64,000 bases of DNA from Anisus vortex (lineage: Eukaryota; Mollusca; Gastropoda; Planorbidae): assembly GCA_949126835.1 (NCBI GenBank), contig OX421507.1, positions 13,753,852 through 13,817,851 on the forward strand, given 5' to 3'. Shown here piece by piece: positions 9,967 to 20,883 of this stretch (position 1 is its first letter; every line of letters begins with the position of its first letter). The translations under genes were made by a program, and so were the position numbers. The notes under the pieces are model-generated. The model had not been told where the DNA came from. It was given only the letters and a program-made list of their open reading frames with translations, and did not search any database.

Positions 9967-10597
9967 AATTTAACAGAGCGACGACAAACATGCAAGAACA
10001 AATTCTCTATTCTAAAAAACGATATAGGGGCCCAGATTTAGAGCTAATTGATTATCTCAAAACTTGACGAAAAATAGATAGGAAAAAACATTATTGACCT
10101 AATACTGTGGAGAGAAGTATTGAAATTATGATTATCCTACCGCATAAGAGCATTCTAATATTACTCTGACAGTTTCGGACCATAAAATGTGTCTGGTCGT
10201 AATACTGTAATTTGAGTCTCCAAATAGCTATGTTAGGGCTGAAACTCTGGAAAGAAACGAAACTCTTATTGACCAATCTTTTTTGTTTGTTAAATATCTC
10301 TAAAAAAAATTTTTTTGCCTCATTTTTCGAGGCTCGTTTTTTTTTAAAACATTGTGCGTAACGTCGTACTGAGGGTCTAAAAGAGTACGGATACGGCGAA
10401 TTATGGACAGGTACCCAAGTATTGAAGTATGTTTTTTTTATTAGGCCTAAAACGATGACAGTGTAGTTAATTGTATTTGTAGTTATCGTGTTAGCCTATT
10501 AGTTCGCAAACGATTCAAATATTATATATATTCATAGATATCACGTGACTTTTTGAGCCACCAATGATCCGTCATGACCATATAGTGACAAGTCCTT
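9967..10597. other. AT-rich intergenic, nothing recognised
   Basis: No gene or repeat family that I can support. Confidence 0.55.
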
Positions 10598-10705
<108 letters not shown>

Positions 10706-11175
10706 ATGTGTAGCATTATGTTTTGCTAATACGCCGACTCTTTCATCTGGAGAAGCGTGTGTATGTATGTGTGTGTGTGTGTGTAGGGGGCGGAGTGAGT
10801 GAGTACTTTTAGTCACTTTGCATTGCACAAGTTCTAAAATTCAGGGTCTCGTCATCTCACCCCCACACACTAACTTATCTGTTATCTATACCGGTCTGGA
10901 TCTACAAAGAAACAAAAACAAAACAAAAAAGAACGCTAGCGTATATTAGCCACAAGGTTTACTCCCCACTCCCTTCATCCCTCTCGCTAACCCACTGACC
11001 CACCCACCAAACCCCCAAATATTGCGGTTGAAATCGATAACGTAATTCCAGGGGCGTTGGTTAAATCCTTAAATCGACAGTGAGCTTTCTCCCACCCCCG
11101 GCTGATGGGCATGCTAGTTGGCTTTAGCGTGGGAGGGAAGGAGGGAAGGAGGCATGGAAGAAAGGAATGAGCCTG

Positions 11176-11182
<7 letters not shown>

Positions 11183-11236
<54 letters not shown>
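11183..11236. repeat. (GA)n microsatellite
   Basis: About 27 consecutive GA dinucleotides. Confidence 0.97.
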
Positions 11237-11288
11237 CAGCAGAATACAAAAGGACAAACCAAAAAGTTGACTTTAAAAGAAAAGGAGA

Positions 11289-11354
11289 ACAGATAATGCA
11301 GTGTATGTCGACAGATAATGCAGTGTATGTCGACAGATAATGCAGTGTATGTCG
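11289..11354. repeat. 22-bp tandem repeat, 3 copies
   Basis: Three copies of ACAGATAATGCAGTGTATGT plus CG, without visible mismatch. Confidence 0.95.
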
Positions 11355-11738
11355 ACACTAGTAATATCTAAATAGTAAAATAGTTGGCCAAAATAAAATC
11401 TTGGTTTTCACGTTGTTGTTGTTGCTTTTTTGGGAGAGGTGGGGGGAGGGGGGGGGGCTGATTATTACTGAATAACCAATCGATGCATCGCATTAAAAAC
11501 TTCAACAGCGGCTCTCGAAACGAATACACAACTCGACACGACCTCTTAATAATTTGCTCTTGCTGGCTGAACCCAGTTGCCATTTTGCGGCCCTGTACTT
11601 ATAGTAGACAATGCGTCATAAACTTAAAATTGCCGAGTTGCCATTAAAATTATAAGAAAGAAAATTTAAATGCTACTACTACTAGTATAAATCGCCCAAA
11701 TGGGAAAGATTGTAATGTGTTAAACTGATTATAATTTT

Positions 11739-11937
11739 ACAGCCTTTAGATATAAGCGTCATATCTTAAACTTATGATAATTACAGTTTTTAGATATAGG
11801 CGTCATGGCTTAAACTTATGATAATTACAGCCTTTAGATATAAGCGTCATATCTTAAACTTATGATAATTACAGCCTTTAGATATAAGCGTCATATCTTA
11901 AACTTATGATAATTACAGTTTTTAGATATAGGCGTCA
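11739..11937. repeat. 44-bp tandem repeat, about 4.5 copies
   Basis: Units ACAGYYTTTAGATATARGCG followed by TCATRKCTTAAACTTATGAT and AATT. Copies alternate between two variants (CCTTTAGATATAAGCG and TTTTTAGATATAGGCG). Confidence 0.9.
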
Positions 11938-12053
11938 CAAGTCGAGAAAACTGTGTGGGAATTTCTATCTCTGTTACAGGGCCGCACCAAGTAGGTGATT
12001 TCCACTCAGTACCGAATCCCGTGATTTTGGACGTACTAATTCCTCTTTATGTG

Positions 12054-12303
12054 CGGCACGGTGACCAAACGGCAGCGCGTTCGACTGGCCCTGAAGGTCA
12101 TGTGTTCGAATCCTGGTGAAGGCTAGAATTTTTCCCTGGGTCTGGAGGGTGTCCTTGAGTCTACGCAGCTCTGATGGATACCTTACATTAGTTGGGGTAA
12201 AGCAAAGGCGGCTATGCATTTTGCTGGCCGCACAATCACGTAGCATGCCGTGGCCACAGAAACTTGTGAAAGCTGCTTTAACGGCCCTATGATCAATTTG
12301 GTG
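12054..12303 (+). mobile_element. tRNA-derived SINE, family A (full-looking)
   Basis: GGCACGGTGACCAAACGGCA (box A like) and GTTCGAATCCTGG (box B) at the 5' end, then GGAGGGTGTCCTTGAGTCTA, GGATACCTTACATTAGTTGG and GCCGTGGCCACAGAAACTTG, ending near CCTATGATCAATTTGGTG. This is the best-preserved plus-strand copy. Confidence 0.85.
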
Positions 12304-12307
12304 AATC

Positions 12308-12427
12308 GGAGCTGGGTAAACTCAGGGGCAACCTCAAGTCCAGGGGAATAATCCTAGCCTGTACCAGGATTCCAACCCAGAACCTTCGGATCACCAGTCG
12401 AACGCGCTGCTGCTCGTCCACCGTGCC
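12308..12427 (-). mobile_element. tRNA-derived SINE, family A, 5' half
   Basis: Adjacent to the preceding SINE and in opposite orientation; keeps the tRNA-like head (box B GGGTTGGAATCCTGG on the minus strand) but lacks the 3' part. It could form a hairpin with its neighbour. Confidence 0.75.
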
Positions 12428-12769
12428 CATATTTAAAGTTCAAATCTAATATTTATTTCTTATTTGAAAACTATTTTGTGTGCGGATCACTCGCCGAAGT
12501 AAACTATTAAGAAAAACGGGACAGATATAGATATATAGTACCAGGTGACCGATCATTCGATCGGTAATAAAGAGCAGGCGCTTGTACCTTAACATCATGT
12601 GTATGTAAAACAACAGAGCATAAATTTTAAAAATACTTCTTTACCAGACCAATAAATTGTATTTGTCTTTTTTCTTTTTTCTACTATGAATAACATGGGC
12701 TTTAAATTCTAACAGTCGAAGCAGATTTTTATTTGTGCAGTCTAATATCTAGATTTTGCCCGATAACCC

Positions 12770-12779
12770 CCCCCCCCCC

Positions 12780-12828
<49 letters not shown>
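12770..12828. repeat. poly-C then poly-A tract
   Basis: A run of C followed by nearly 50 A. In the mirrored arm (18520-18560) the A/T tract is shorter and interrupted. Confidence 0.97.
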
Positions 12829-12830
<2 letters not shown>

Positions 12831-12961
12831 AAGCTTAATCTCATTTTAAACCAAAAAAAAACATGTAGGCTAGAGTTGTCAGTTTTAAATCCAACAGAAA
12901 TATATGTCATTTATGTCATTAAATCGCCAGGCTACAACGAATACATAAAAGTACTGCGCGT

Positions 12962-13543
12962 TTGTTTATGTGCAAGTCTAAAAGAGACTCGGGAACTGCC
13001 CTTCTACGCTCGCTCCACTGGCTCCCCGTGAAAGCCAGAATTGAGTATAAAGTGACGCTACTTTGCCATCAGTGCATTTTTAAATACGAGTTTCCGTCCT
13101 ATCTCAAGGCACTAATCAGACCTTATGTCCCGCAAAGAACACTTCGTTCTGCAAACTCATTGCTTCTGGAAGAGCCCCGTTTCTCTCTGACGACCGTTGG
13201 CCTTAGAGCTTTCTCAGTATCCTGTTCGAAGATGTGGAATCAACTTCCCATTCAACTGAGGCGAACAAGCTCTACTGTTACTTTCAAAAAGAACTTAAAA
13301 ACTCATTATTTCAATATTTACCTTAGATAACATTTAACATGCTTTAGAAATTTACTGTCTTATTTATGGGTTGGGTCGGTTAATGCTACATTTATTTGTT
13401 TTGTCTTTTTTTAATCATCAATTTAGCTCTGTCACCTGGCCTAGTGTAATATCCGTATTCTTAGTTGTATGTTAAACGCGCTCTGAGCTTACATTATGTT
13501 TGTTGGCAGCGCTATACAAATATTATTATTATTATTTAAAAGA
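12962..13543 (+). mobile_element. L2-like LINE 3' end (ORF2 C-terminus plus tail), left arm
   Basis: An open stretch to 13330 encodes the C-terminal domain typical of L2/CR1-group ORF2 proteins: LHWLPVKARIEYKV, SYLKALIRPYVPQRTLRSAN, TTVGLRAFSVS, MWNQLPIQLRR, FKKNLKTHYF. No RT core is present, so this is a 5'-truncated insertion. The 3' UTR ends GGCAGCGCTATACAAAT plus (ATT)n, the usual style of L2 tails. A reversed copy is in the right arm. Confidence 0.85.
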
Positions 13544-13599
13544 TTGAAAATGAAAAGTTTAAATTTAAAATATCGTGAATTACGTTACAATTTTTAGTT

Positions 13600-13948
13600 C
13601 TTCTACCCTTTCCCCTATTGGTGTACGCTCGTTTGAATCTGTGGCGCCTTCACTGTGGAACGGCTTACCTGAGACACTGAAAAACTCTGTGTCAAAAAAG
13701 GCATTCAAGAAGAATTTGAAGACTTTTCTTTTTAACTAAATTGATCAAATACACATCCATCAGCAAAAAACTTGTTTGAAACTATTTTAAAATGTTATTG
13801 TCGTTTCGTGCCTCCATCGGCCGAAACCTTGTTTAAAACTATTTTAGAGTGTTACTGTCGTTTCGATTTTGTGAGCGCGCTGAGCATGCTTTTATTAGCA
13901 TGTTGTGAGGCGCTATATAAATGCCCAATTAATTAATTAATTAATTAA
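13600..13948 (+). mobile_element. second LINE 3' end, left arm
   Basis: Encodes a short ORF2 C-terminal stretch (RSFESVAPSLWNGLPETLKN, then AFKKNLKTFLFN) and ends GGCGCTATATAAATGCCC plus (TTAA)n. It is a different family member from the preceding fragment but shares the GCGCTATAYAAAT end. Confidence 0.8.
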
Positions 13949-14094
13949 CCTTAACAACTGTCAAACTTTCCTATAACATTATGTCAATTTTTTCAACTCA
14001 TTCCCTTAACCCATTCAACCTAGCAATGAGTTACGGCCGACAAATATGTTTGATAGGAATTAAAAAGGTCTACGAATAAATGTAAATCGGGTAA

Positions 14095-14312
14095 AAAAAA
14101 ATAGGCATAGTCTAACTGGAGAATCGAACCCGGGTAGCCCGCACAGCAGTCCTCTGCGTTAACAACTTAGCTAGAGAAGGCACATGTCAGATGTGAAAAG
14201 CTATTAATCAGTATTTTGGACTAGACCTAAATAAGTGAGTGACACAAACTCACAAATTGACCAATGGGGATCCGTGGGGACACAAACACGATCTTTTTAT
14301 ATAGAGAGATTT
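14095..14312 (-). mobile_element. tRNA-derived repeat, family C, truncated, left arm
   Basis: On the minus strand: TAGCTAAGTTGTTAACGC (box A like), then CCCGGGTTCGATTCTCC (box B), the flank AGTTAGACTATGCC, and the other end near TTTTTATATAGAGAGATTTT. Longer copies of the family are at 27050, 33165 and 61756. Confidence 0.7.
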
Positions 14313-14866
14313 TCAATGTTTTCAATGTATTATTCCAAACATTGTTTGACAAAAAAGTAAAAAAATATAGTTTGGTGTTAACATTATCTAATATCCTCCA
14401 TTTGTGTTACTATTTAATTTTATAATAAACTATCGCGGCAAAATATAATATTGATTAATTAAAACAATGGTATGATAATTTTTTTGCTTTTTTTAATTTT
14501 GAGCATTAAACTTAAATACTAAATAATTAAAGGTGAAATTATGTTATTCATTGAAAAGACTGCAAATGAAAAGATCATAAGATATATAGGCTTCGTTAGA
14601 TGATGTGTTTAATTTCTCCCCCCCCCCCCCCTCAATAAAACTAACAGTATATTACACTTCTGTTTATTGTTATAAGGAAAATACGAATATACTGAATTTA
14701 CATCTTTTCTAGTTTACCAGATTTCGAATTGACAATGTTAACATATTCTAATATATCTTACTTTGCTAGGCCTTTATAAGCAAATCATACATAATTTTAA
14801 TGAAACATTCATTGAATTTTTAAAAAAAGTGGATACTAATACAGTGTTTATTATTGACAGTGTTGA

Positions 14867-14975
14867 GTATACTGCTACATTGTATGCTACATACAGCGTC
14901 GTGTTTACTGCTACAGTGAACACTATATACAGTGTAGTGTAATCTGCTACAGTGTACACTATATACAGCTATTCC
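14867..14975. repeat. imperfect 36-bp tandem repeat, 3 copies, left arm
   Basis: Three diverged units with CTGCTACAGTG and ACTATATACAG; each is itself partly palindromic. Mirrored at about 16408-16515. Confidence 0.75.
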
Positions 14976-15223
14976 TTGTTTAAACACAAACTAGTTTTAG
15001 AGGTTTTTTTTCAAAAAATGTCAGATAAAAGAAAGTTAAAAATAGACACTAGTTTGGTGAAACTTCATCTAATTCTGTTATTATTTAATCGGCAAACTAT
15101 TATCTGACTATTAGATAATTCGTAAATATGTATTTGTTTTTCTTTTTTTATTAATTTAATCTAAAATATATTGTAGTTTAATCTAAAATATATTGAAGAC
15201 GTTCTAATCTAAATAAGCCGCGA

Positions 15224-15286
15224 GGGCCGCATACTATCATTTGTCCCCCCGCTCGTTACCCACTGGCTGTAGTTTGGACACCCCTG
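15224..15286 (-). mobile_element. hAT-like terminus, left arm
   Basis: The minus strand begins CAGGGGTGTCCAAACTACAG and continues through GGACAAATGATAGTATGCGG, wording characteristic of hAT termini. The second terminus was not found, so only this end is called. Confidence 0.5.
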
Positions 15287-15660
15287 CATTGCATAAGTAA
15301 ACACTAGGTATTGTTTTAATTTATTTCTATTATCGGTGCGCAACAGTAGTCTAAACAAGAAATTAAACTTCTTTCTGCTGTAGTAAGCCTACGGGTATTC
15401 CCGAAACGTCATAACTGCGACGCAACAAAACACCGCTCTTGAACACCGCACTACACGTGGGTCGAGCAATGGCATGTTTTCACGGCCAAAATCAATATCT
15501 ACGATAAATCTAAAGCGTATTTTTGTCTAACGTTCATTTCCGATTTTTATTTGTGTGGCCGAAAAGGTGTAGATTTTTTTTTAGGTGAAACAAGTAGTGC
15601 ATTAAAACATGAAGAAAATTGTTAGAGCGCTTTTGAAGAAAATTTCCAGACATATATATA

Positions 15661-15710
15661 TATCCTATACTATAATACGAGTTAAAATTGTATGTATATA
15701 TATATATATG
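15661..15710. other. spacer of the large inverted repeat
   Basis: AT-rich spacer containing TCCTATACTATAATACGAGT. Its reverse complement lies immediately outside the right arm at 18741-18790, so the right arm is flanked by inverted copies of this sequence. Confidence 0.9.
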
Positions 15711-16084
15711 TGTATATATGTCTGGAAATTTTCTTCAAAAGCGCTCTAACGATTATCTTCATGTTTTAATGCACGACTTGTTTCACCTAAAAAAAAATCT
15801 ACAGCTTTTCGGCCCCACAAATAAAAATCGAAAATGAACGTTAGACAAAAATACGCTTTAGATTTATCGTAGATAATTGAATTTGGCCGTGAAAACATGC
15901 CATTGCTCGACCCACATGTAGTGCTGCTTTCAAGAGTGGTGTTTTGTTGCGTCGCAGTTATGACGTTTCGGGAATACCCGTAGGCTTACTACAGCAGAAA
16001 GAAGTTTAATTTCTTGTTTAAACTACTGTTGCGCACCGATGATAGAAATAATTTAAAGCAAGACCAAGTGTAATTTATGTAATG

Positions 16085-16150
16085 CAGGGGTGTCCAAACT
16101 ACAGCCAGTGGGTAACGCGCGGGCGGACAAATGATAGTATGCGGCCCTCG
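16085..16150 (+). mobile_element. hAT-like terminus, right arm
   Basis: Begins CAGGGGTGTCCAAACTACAG; mirror of 15224-15286. Confidence 0.5.
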
Positions 16151-17054
16151 CGGCTTATTTAGATTAGAACGTCTTCAATATATTTTAGATTAAAATTCAA
16201 TATATTTTAGATTAAATTTAAAAAAAAAAGAAAAACAAATACATATTTACGAATTATCTAATAGTCAGATAATAGTTTGCCGTTTAAAAAATAACAGAAT
16301 TAGATTAAGTTTCATCAAACTAAAGGTATATTTTTAACTTTCTTTTATCTGACATTTTTTGAAAAAAACCCACCTCTAAAACTTGTTTGTGTTTAAACAA
16401 TGAATAGCTGTATATAGTGTACACTGTAGCAGATTACACTACACTGTATATAGTGTTCACTGTAGCAGTATACACTACGCTGTATATAGCATACAATGTA
16501 GCAGTATACTCTACACTGTAAATAATAAACACTGTATTAGTATCCACTTTTTTAAAAATTCAATGAATGTTTCATTAAAAATTTGTATGATTTGCTTATA
16601 AAGGCCTACCAAAGTAAGATATATTAGAATATGTTAACATTGTCAATTCGAAATCTGGTAAACTAGAAAAGATGTAAATTCAGTATATTCGTATTTTCCT
16701 TATAACAATAGTCAGAAGTGTAATATACTGTTAGTTTTATTGAGGGGCGGGGGAGGGGGGAAGGAATTAAACACATCATCTAACGTAGCCTATATATATT
16801 ATAATCTTTTCATTTGCAATCTTTTAAATGAATAACCTAATTTCACCGTTAATTATTTAGTATTTAAGTTTAATGCTAAAAAAAAAAAAAATGTTTATCA
16901 CACCATTGTTTTAATTAATCAATATTATATTTTGCCGCGATAGTTTATTTTAAATAGTAACACAAATGGAGGATATTAGATAATGTTAACACCAAACTAT
17001 TTTTTTTTACTTTTTTGTCAAACAATGTTTGGAATAATACATTGAAAACATTGA

Positions 17055-17240
17055 AAATCTTTATATATAAAAAGATCGTGTTTGTGTCCCCACCGATCTC
17101 TATTGTGTCACTGACTTATTTAGTCCTATATACTGTCTAATAGCTTTTCACATCTGACATGTGCCTTCTCTAGCTAAGTTGTTAACGTAGAGGACTGCTG
17201 TGCGTGCGAGCGGGTTCGATTCTCCAGTTAGACTATGCCT
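17055..17240 (+). mobile_element. tRNA-derived repeat, family C, right arm
   Basis: Mirror of 14095-14312, keeping TAGCTAAGTTGTTAACG and GGGTTCGATTCTCC. Confidence 0.65.
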
Positions 17241-17397
17241 ATTTTTTTTACCCGATTTACATTTATTCGTAGACCTTTTTAATTCCTATCAAACATATTT
17301 AACGGCCGTAACTCATTGTTAGCTTGAATGGGTTGTGGGAGGGAGTTGAAAAAATTGACATAATGTTATAGGAAAGTTTGACAGTTGTTAAAGTTAA

Positions 17398-17745
17398 TTA
17401 ATTAATTAATTAATTGGTCATTTATATAGCGCCTCACTCTATGCTAATAAAAGCATGCTTAGCGCGCTCACAAAATCGAAACAACAATAACACTCTAAAA
17501 TAGTTTTAAACAAGGTTTCGGCCGATGGAGGCACGAAATGACAATAACATTTTAAAATAGTTTCAAACAAGTTTTTTGCTGATGGATGTGTATTTGATCA
17601 ATTTAGTTGAAAAGAAAAGTCTTCAAATTCTTCTTGAATGCCTTTTTTGACACAGAGTTTTTCAGTGTCTCAGGTAAGCCGTTCCACAGTGAAGGCGCCA
17701 CAGATTCAAACGAACGTACACCAATAGGGGAGGGGTAGAAGAACT
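17398..17745 (-). mobile_element. second LINE 3' end, right arm
   Basis: Mirror of 13600-13948; (TTAA)n tail at 17398-17416, ORF2 C-terminal coding at about 17600-17740. Confidence 0.8.
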
Positions 17746-17808
17746 AAAAATTGTAACGTAATTTACGATATTTTAAATTTAAACTTTTCATTTTCAGTCT
17801 TTTAAATA

Positions 17809-18400
17809 ATAATAATAATAATAATATTTGTAGAGCGCTGCCAACAAACATAATGTAAGCTCAGAGCGCGTTTAACATACAACTAAGAATACGGATATTA
17901 CACTAGGCCAGGTGACAGAGCTAAATTGATGATTTAAAAAAAAAGACAAAACAAATAAATGTAGCATTAACCGACCCAACCCATAAATAAGACAGTACGT
18001 TTCTAAAGCATGTTAAATGTTATCGAAGGTAAATATTGAAATAATGAGCTTTAAGTCCTTTTTGAAAGTAACAGTAGAGCTTGTTCGCCTCAGTTGAATG
18101 GGAAGTTGAATCCACACCTTCGGACCGGATACTGAGAAGGCTCTAAGGCCAACGGTCGTCAGAGAGAAACGGGGCTCTTCCAGAAGCGATGAGTTTGCAG
18201 AACGAAGTGTTCTTTGCGGGACATAAGGTCTGATTAGTGCCTTGAGATAGGACGGAAACTCGTTATTACAAATGCACTGATGGCATAGTAGCGCCACTTT
18301 ATACTCAATTCTGGCTTTCACGGGGAGCCATTGGAGCGAGCGTAGAAGGGCAGTTCCCGAGTCTCTTTTAGACTTGCACATAAACTAACGCTCAGTACTT
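17809..18400 (-). mobile_element. L2-like LINE 3' end, right arm
   Basis: Mirror of 12962-13543. The ORF2 C-terminal stretch is still open at 18013-18381. It differs from the left copy at several residues (for example CHQCICNNEFPSYL against CHQCIFKYEFPSYL), showing independent drift after duplication. The (ATT)n tail lies at 17809-17826. Confidence 0.85.
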
Positions 18401-18790
18401 TTATGTATTCGTTGTAGCCTGGCGATTTAATGACATAAATGACATATATTTCTGTTGGATTTAAAACTGACAACTCTAGCCTACATGTTTTTTTTGGTTT
18501 AAAATGAGATTAAGCTGGGTTTTTTATTTTTTTTTTAATTTTTTTTTTTTGGGGGGGGGGGTGTTCTCGGGGAAAATCTAGATATTAGACTGCACAAATA
18601 AAAATCTGCTTCGACTGTTAGAATTTAAAGCCCATGTTATTCATAGTAAAATTTATGCACTGTTGTTTTACATACACATGATGTTAAGGGACAAGCGCCT
18701 GCTCTTTATTACCGATCGAATGATCGGTCACCTGGTACTATATATATATATACATACAATTTTAACTCGTATTATAGTATAGGATATATA

Positions 18791-19607
18791 GCCAAGGCGA
18801 TTTCAGTCCAAGGCGAATAACATAATCTGTTCATGTCGAATACTGGCAATACAGATGATATCGGGGTCACGAATTAAACCTAGAGAAAAAGGATTTCATT
18901 TTACTCCCCCCCCCCCTCTCCCTTCCCCACCCCAGCGCTACAAACAACAAACAAACAAACAAACAAACATATAATGATGGCTCTCTATGTACTTTAAAAT
19001 ATCGTATAGTGTAACAACATCAAATAAGAGGCACATAGAGTAAACATAGTTTAAAATCCACATACTACTAATTTATATTGACCCAGGCAAGTTTGTATGA
19101 TTCACGTATATATATTGTACGAAGAGATTAGTTAAAAGTCGAAACGAGTTAAGCAGTACAGTTTCGTTAAGCCTCGAAGAAATCAAAACAAAGTACTAAA
19201 CAAGTTATACTACAGTAAACAGTACAATAAAATGTTGTTTTTTCTTCCACCTTTTAAGTAATCCCACACGTCCCCAACTTTTAAACCATCACATGACCTT
19301 ATAACACTTAAAGCTTTAGTCGCAATAAACTTTTAACATTTTGTAGTTTTGTTTATTGGTTAATAGATTTTGTTTTAATAGTACTTTGTGTTTTTGTCTC
19401 TCAGTGTTTATTTGGAGCTTCCAGACAGGCTTTTAAGTCCTTGACACTCAAGCAGAGGTTCTCACCCTATTCTCCTAGCACCTTCAATATTGAATTTTTT
19501 AAATAGTAAATCTTCAACTCTCCCATCAACATTTTCAATTGTAATTAATTCATTTTTTTTACCTTACTATTTACAAAACATATTTTAGCATCTCACTTCC
19601 TAACATC
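18791..19607. other. AT-rich intergenic
   Basis: C run near 18906 and a (CAAA)n tract near 18943-18968. Nothing else recognised. Confidence 0.55.
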
Positions 19608-19862
19608 AACCTGCTGCAATGCTCAGATAAACATAAGGGCAAGACACTTTCCTTATCCCTTATTGCCAAAACAAATGCATATAAGTACTCTTTCTTCCCG
19701 AGTGGCATTCTGGTATGGAATGGGTTGCCTGGACAAACCAGGAAAACCAGTAACTTAACATCATTTAAGACATTAATAAAGATGCAAGACTAGACTCGGA
19801 CCACGGATGAGACGCAATAATCTTTCTTTATAGAAGGAGCGTCTATAATATATAAGATAAGA
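19608..19862 (+). mobile_element. CR1-like LINE 3' fragment
   Basis: Matches 22985-23250 of the long LINE: YKYSFFPSGI coding, AGACTCGGACCACGGATGAG, hairpin AGACGC...GCGTCT and the TATAAGATAAGA tail. Confidence 0.85.
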
Positions 19863-20883
19863 ACCGGTTAGTTGCGTACTGAAACCTGAGGCGCGATGAA
19901 CCGGTCAACTAGTAAGAATGCCAGAATATAGACTGCCCAGTAAACTTTTGTTCGGCAATCTGGCAAAAGGTAAAAGAAAAAAAACGGTGGCTATAGAAGC
20001 AATTTAAATATGGCTTGTGTCCTGAAAACAAACTTGATGTCCACCCAGATACATGGAAAAAGTTAGCAGTAGAACAAATGCGTCAAATGTTATCACGACT
20101 GGTGTATAGGCCTACTTGGCAGAAAGGAACAGAAAGTATAGGGCTGAGTTAAAACAGCAAAAAAAAAACACAACTAAAACAAAGATAGGACGCCCTGCAT
20201 GGCGCTGCCAAACTTTGAAGCTACAGCCTTTGAGTGTGATAATATATGCAAAAGGGTACCTGTGATTTCAGGAGATTGGTGGCCAGCACTGTGCGTCCTA
20301 TTCCTGCTAACGTGAATGGGGTCAACCATAGAAACATTGCAAATTAAATTACTGTAAATGGAAACAGCTTAGTGCGTTTGAATACTTCAAGCCATTTATT
20401 TTAGTACATTTTTCTATGTTACAATCTCATTTCTGATAGCGTTGCCTTTTTATTGGAGAGTAGGAGCCTAAAGTGACTACATCAAATAGTCTTTTTTGTC
20501 CATTACAGAACTACATAGCATTTCTAGTTGTTTTAATGCAGAGAAATTTTAGTTTTCTAAATAAAATGCTTAATCTTGTAGAAAACTTTTATTAGGGTTT
20601 GATTTTTTAAAGTAAATAATAAACCAAGTCTGTCAAAGGCACTTTGCAAGTGTAGACCTAAATCTCAGATAATAAAAAAAACTCTAATTTTAACAGTCTT
20701 GCCTGTTTAAATTTTATTAGTATACGTAGACGTAGGCCCAATCTTAAATTCCACTATAATTAAACAATTATCAACATTTCCATTATTAGTATAACATTAT
20801 TATAAATATCCTATGTGCTCCAAATGTTTCTTTATTTTATATTATCGGACAGTAGTAATAGTGTCACAATAGCATAGCATAAT
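19863..20883. other. AT-rich, unclassified
   Basis: The stretch at 19900-20340 is less AT-rich and may be an old repeat or coding remnant, but no frame is open and I could not name it. The rest shows nothing. Confidence 0.5.

Larger units (their letters stand above)
12534..15660 (+). repeat. left arm of a large inverted repeat (about 3.1 kb)
   Basis: The reverse complement of this arm occupies 15711-18743, with scattered substitutions and indels along its whole length. The outer end is GTACCAGGTGACCGATCATT, containing a small perfect palindrome (ACCGATC-ATTC-GATCGGT). The inner end is AAAATTTCCAGACATATATA. Order within the arm: C/A homopolymers, LINE 3' end, second LINE 3' end, tRNA-derived repeat, poly-C, imperfect 36-bp repeats, hAT-like end. 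A stretch of about 50 bp near 12630-12680 is absent from the other arm. Confidence 0.95.
15711..18743 (-). repeat. right arm of the large inverted repeat
   Basis: Reverse complement of 12534-15660. Inner end TATATGTCTGGAAATTTTCT; outer end AATGATCGGTCACCTGGTAC. By eye most stretches agree at well over nine bases in ten, with sporadic substitutions (for example near 15920-15950 against 15430-15470). The arms are therefore not identical copies. Confidence 0.95.

Noticed and set aside
19900..20340. Possible decayed coding region (lysine-rich stretches)
   Set aside because: Stops in all frames within short distance and no motif I can name.
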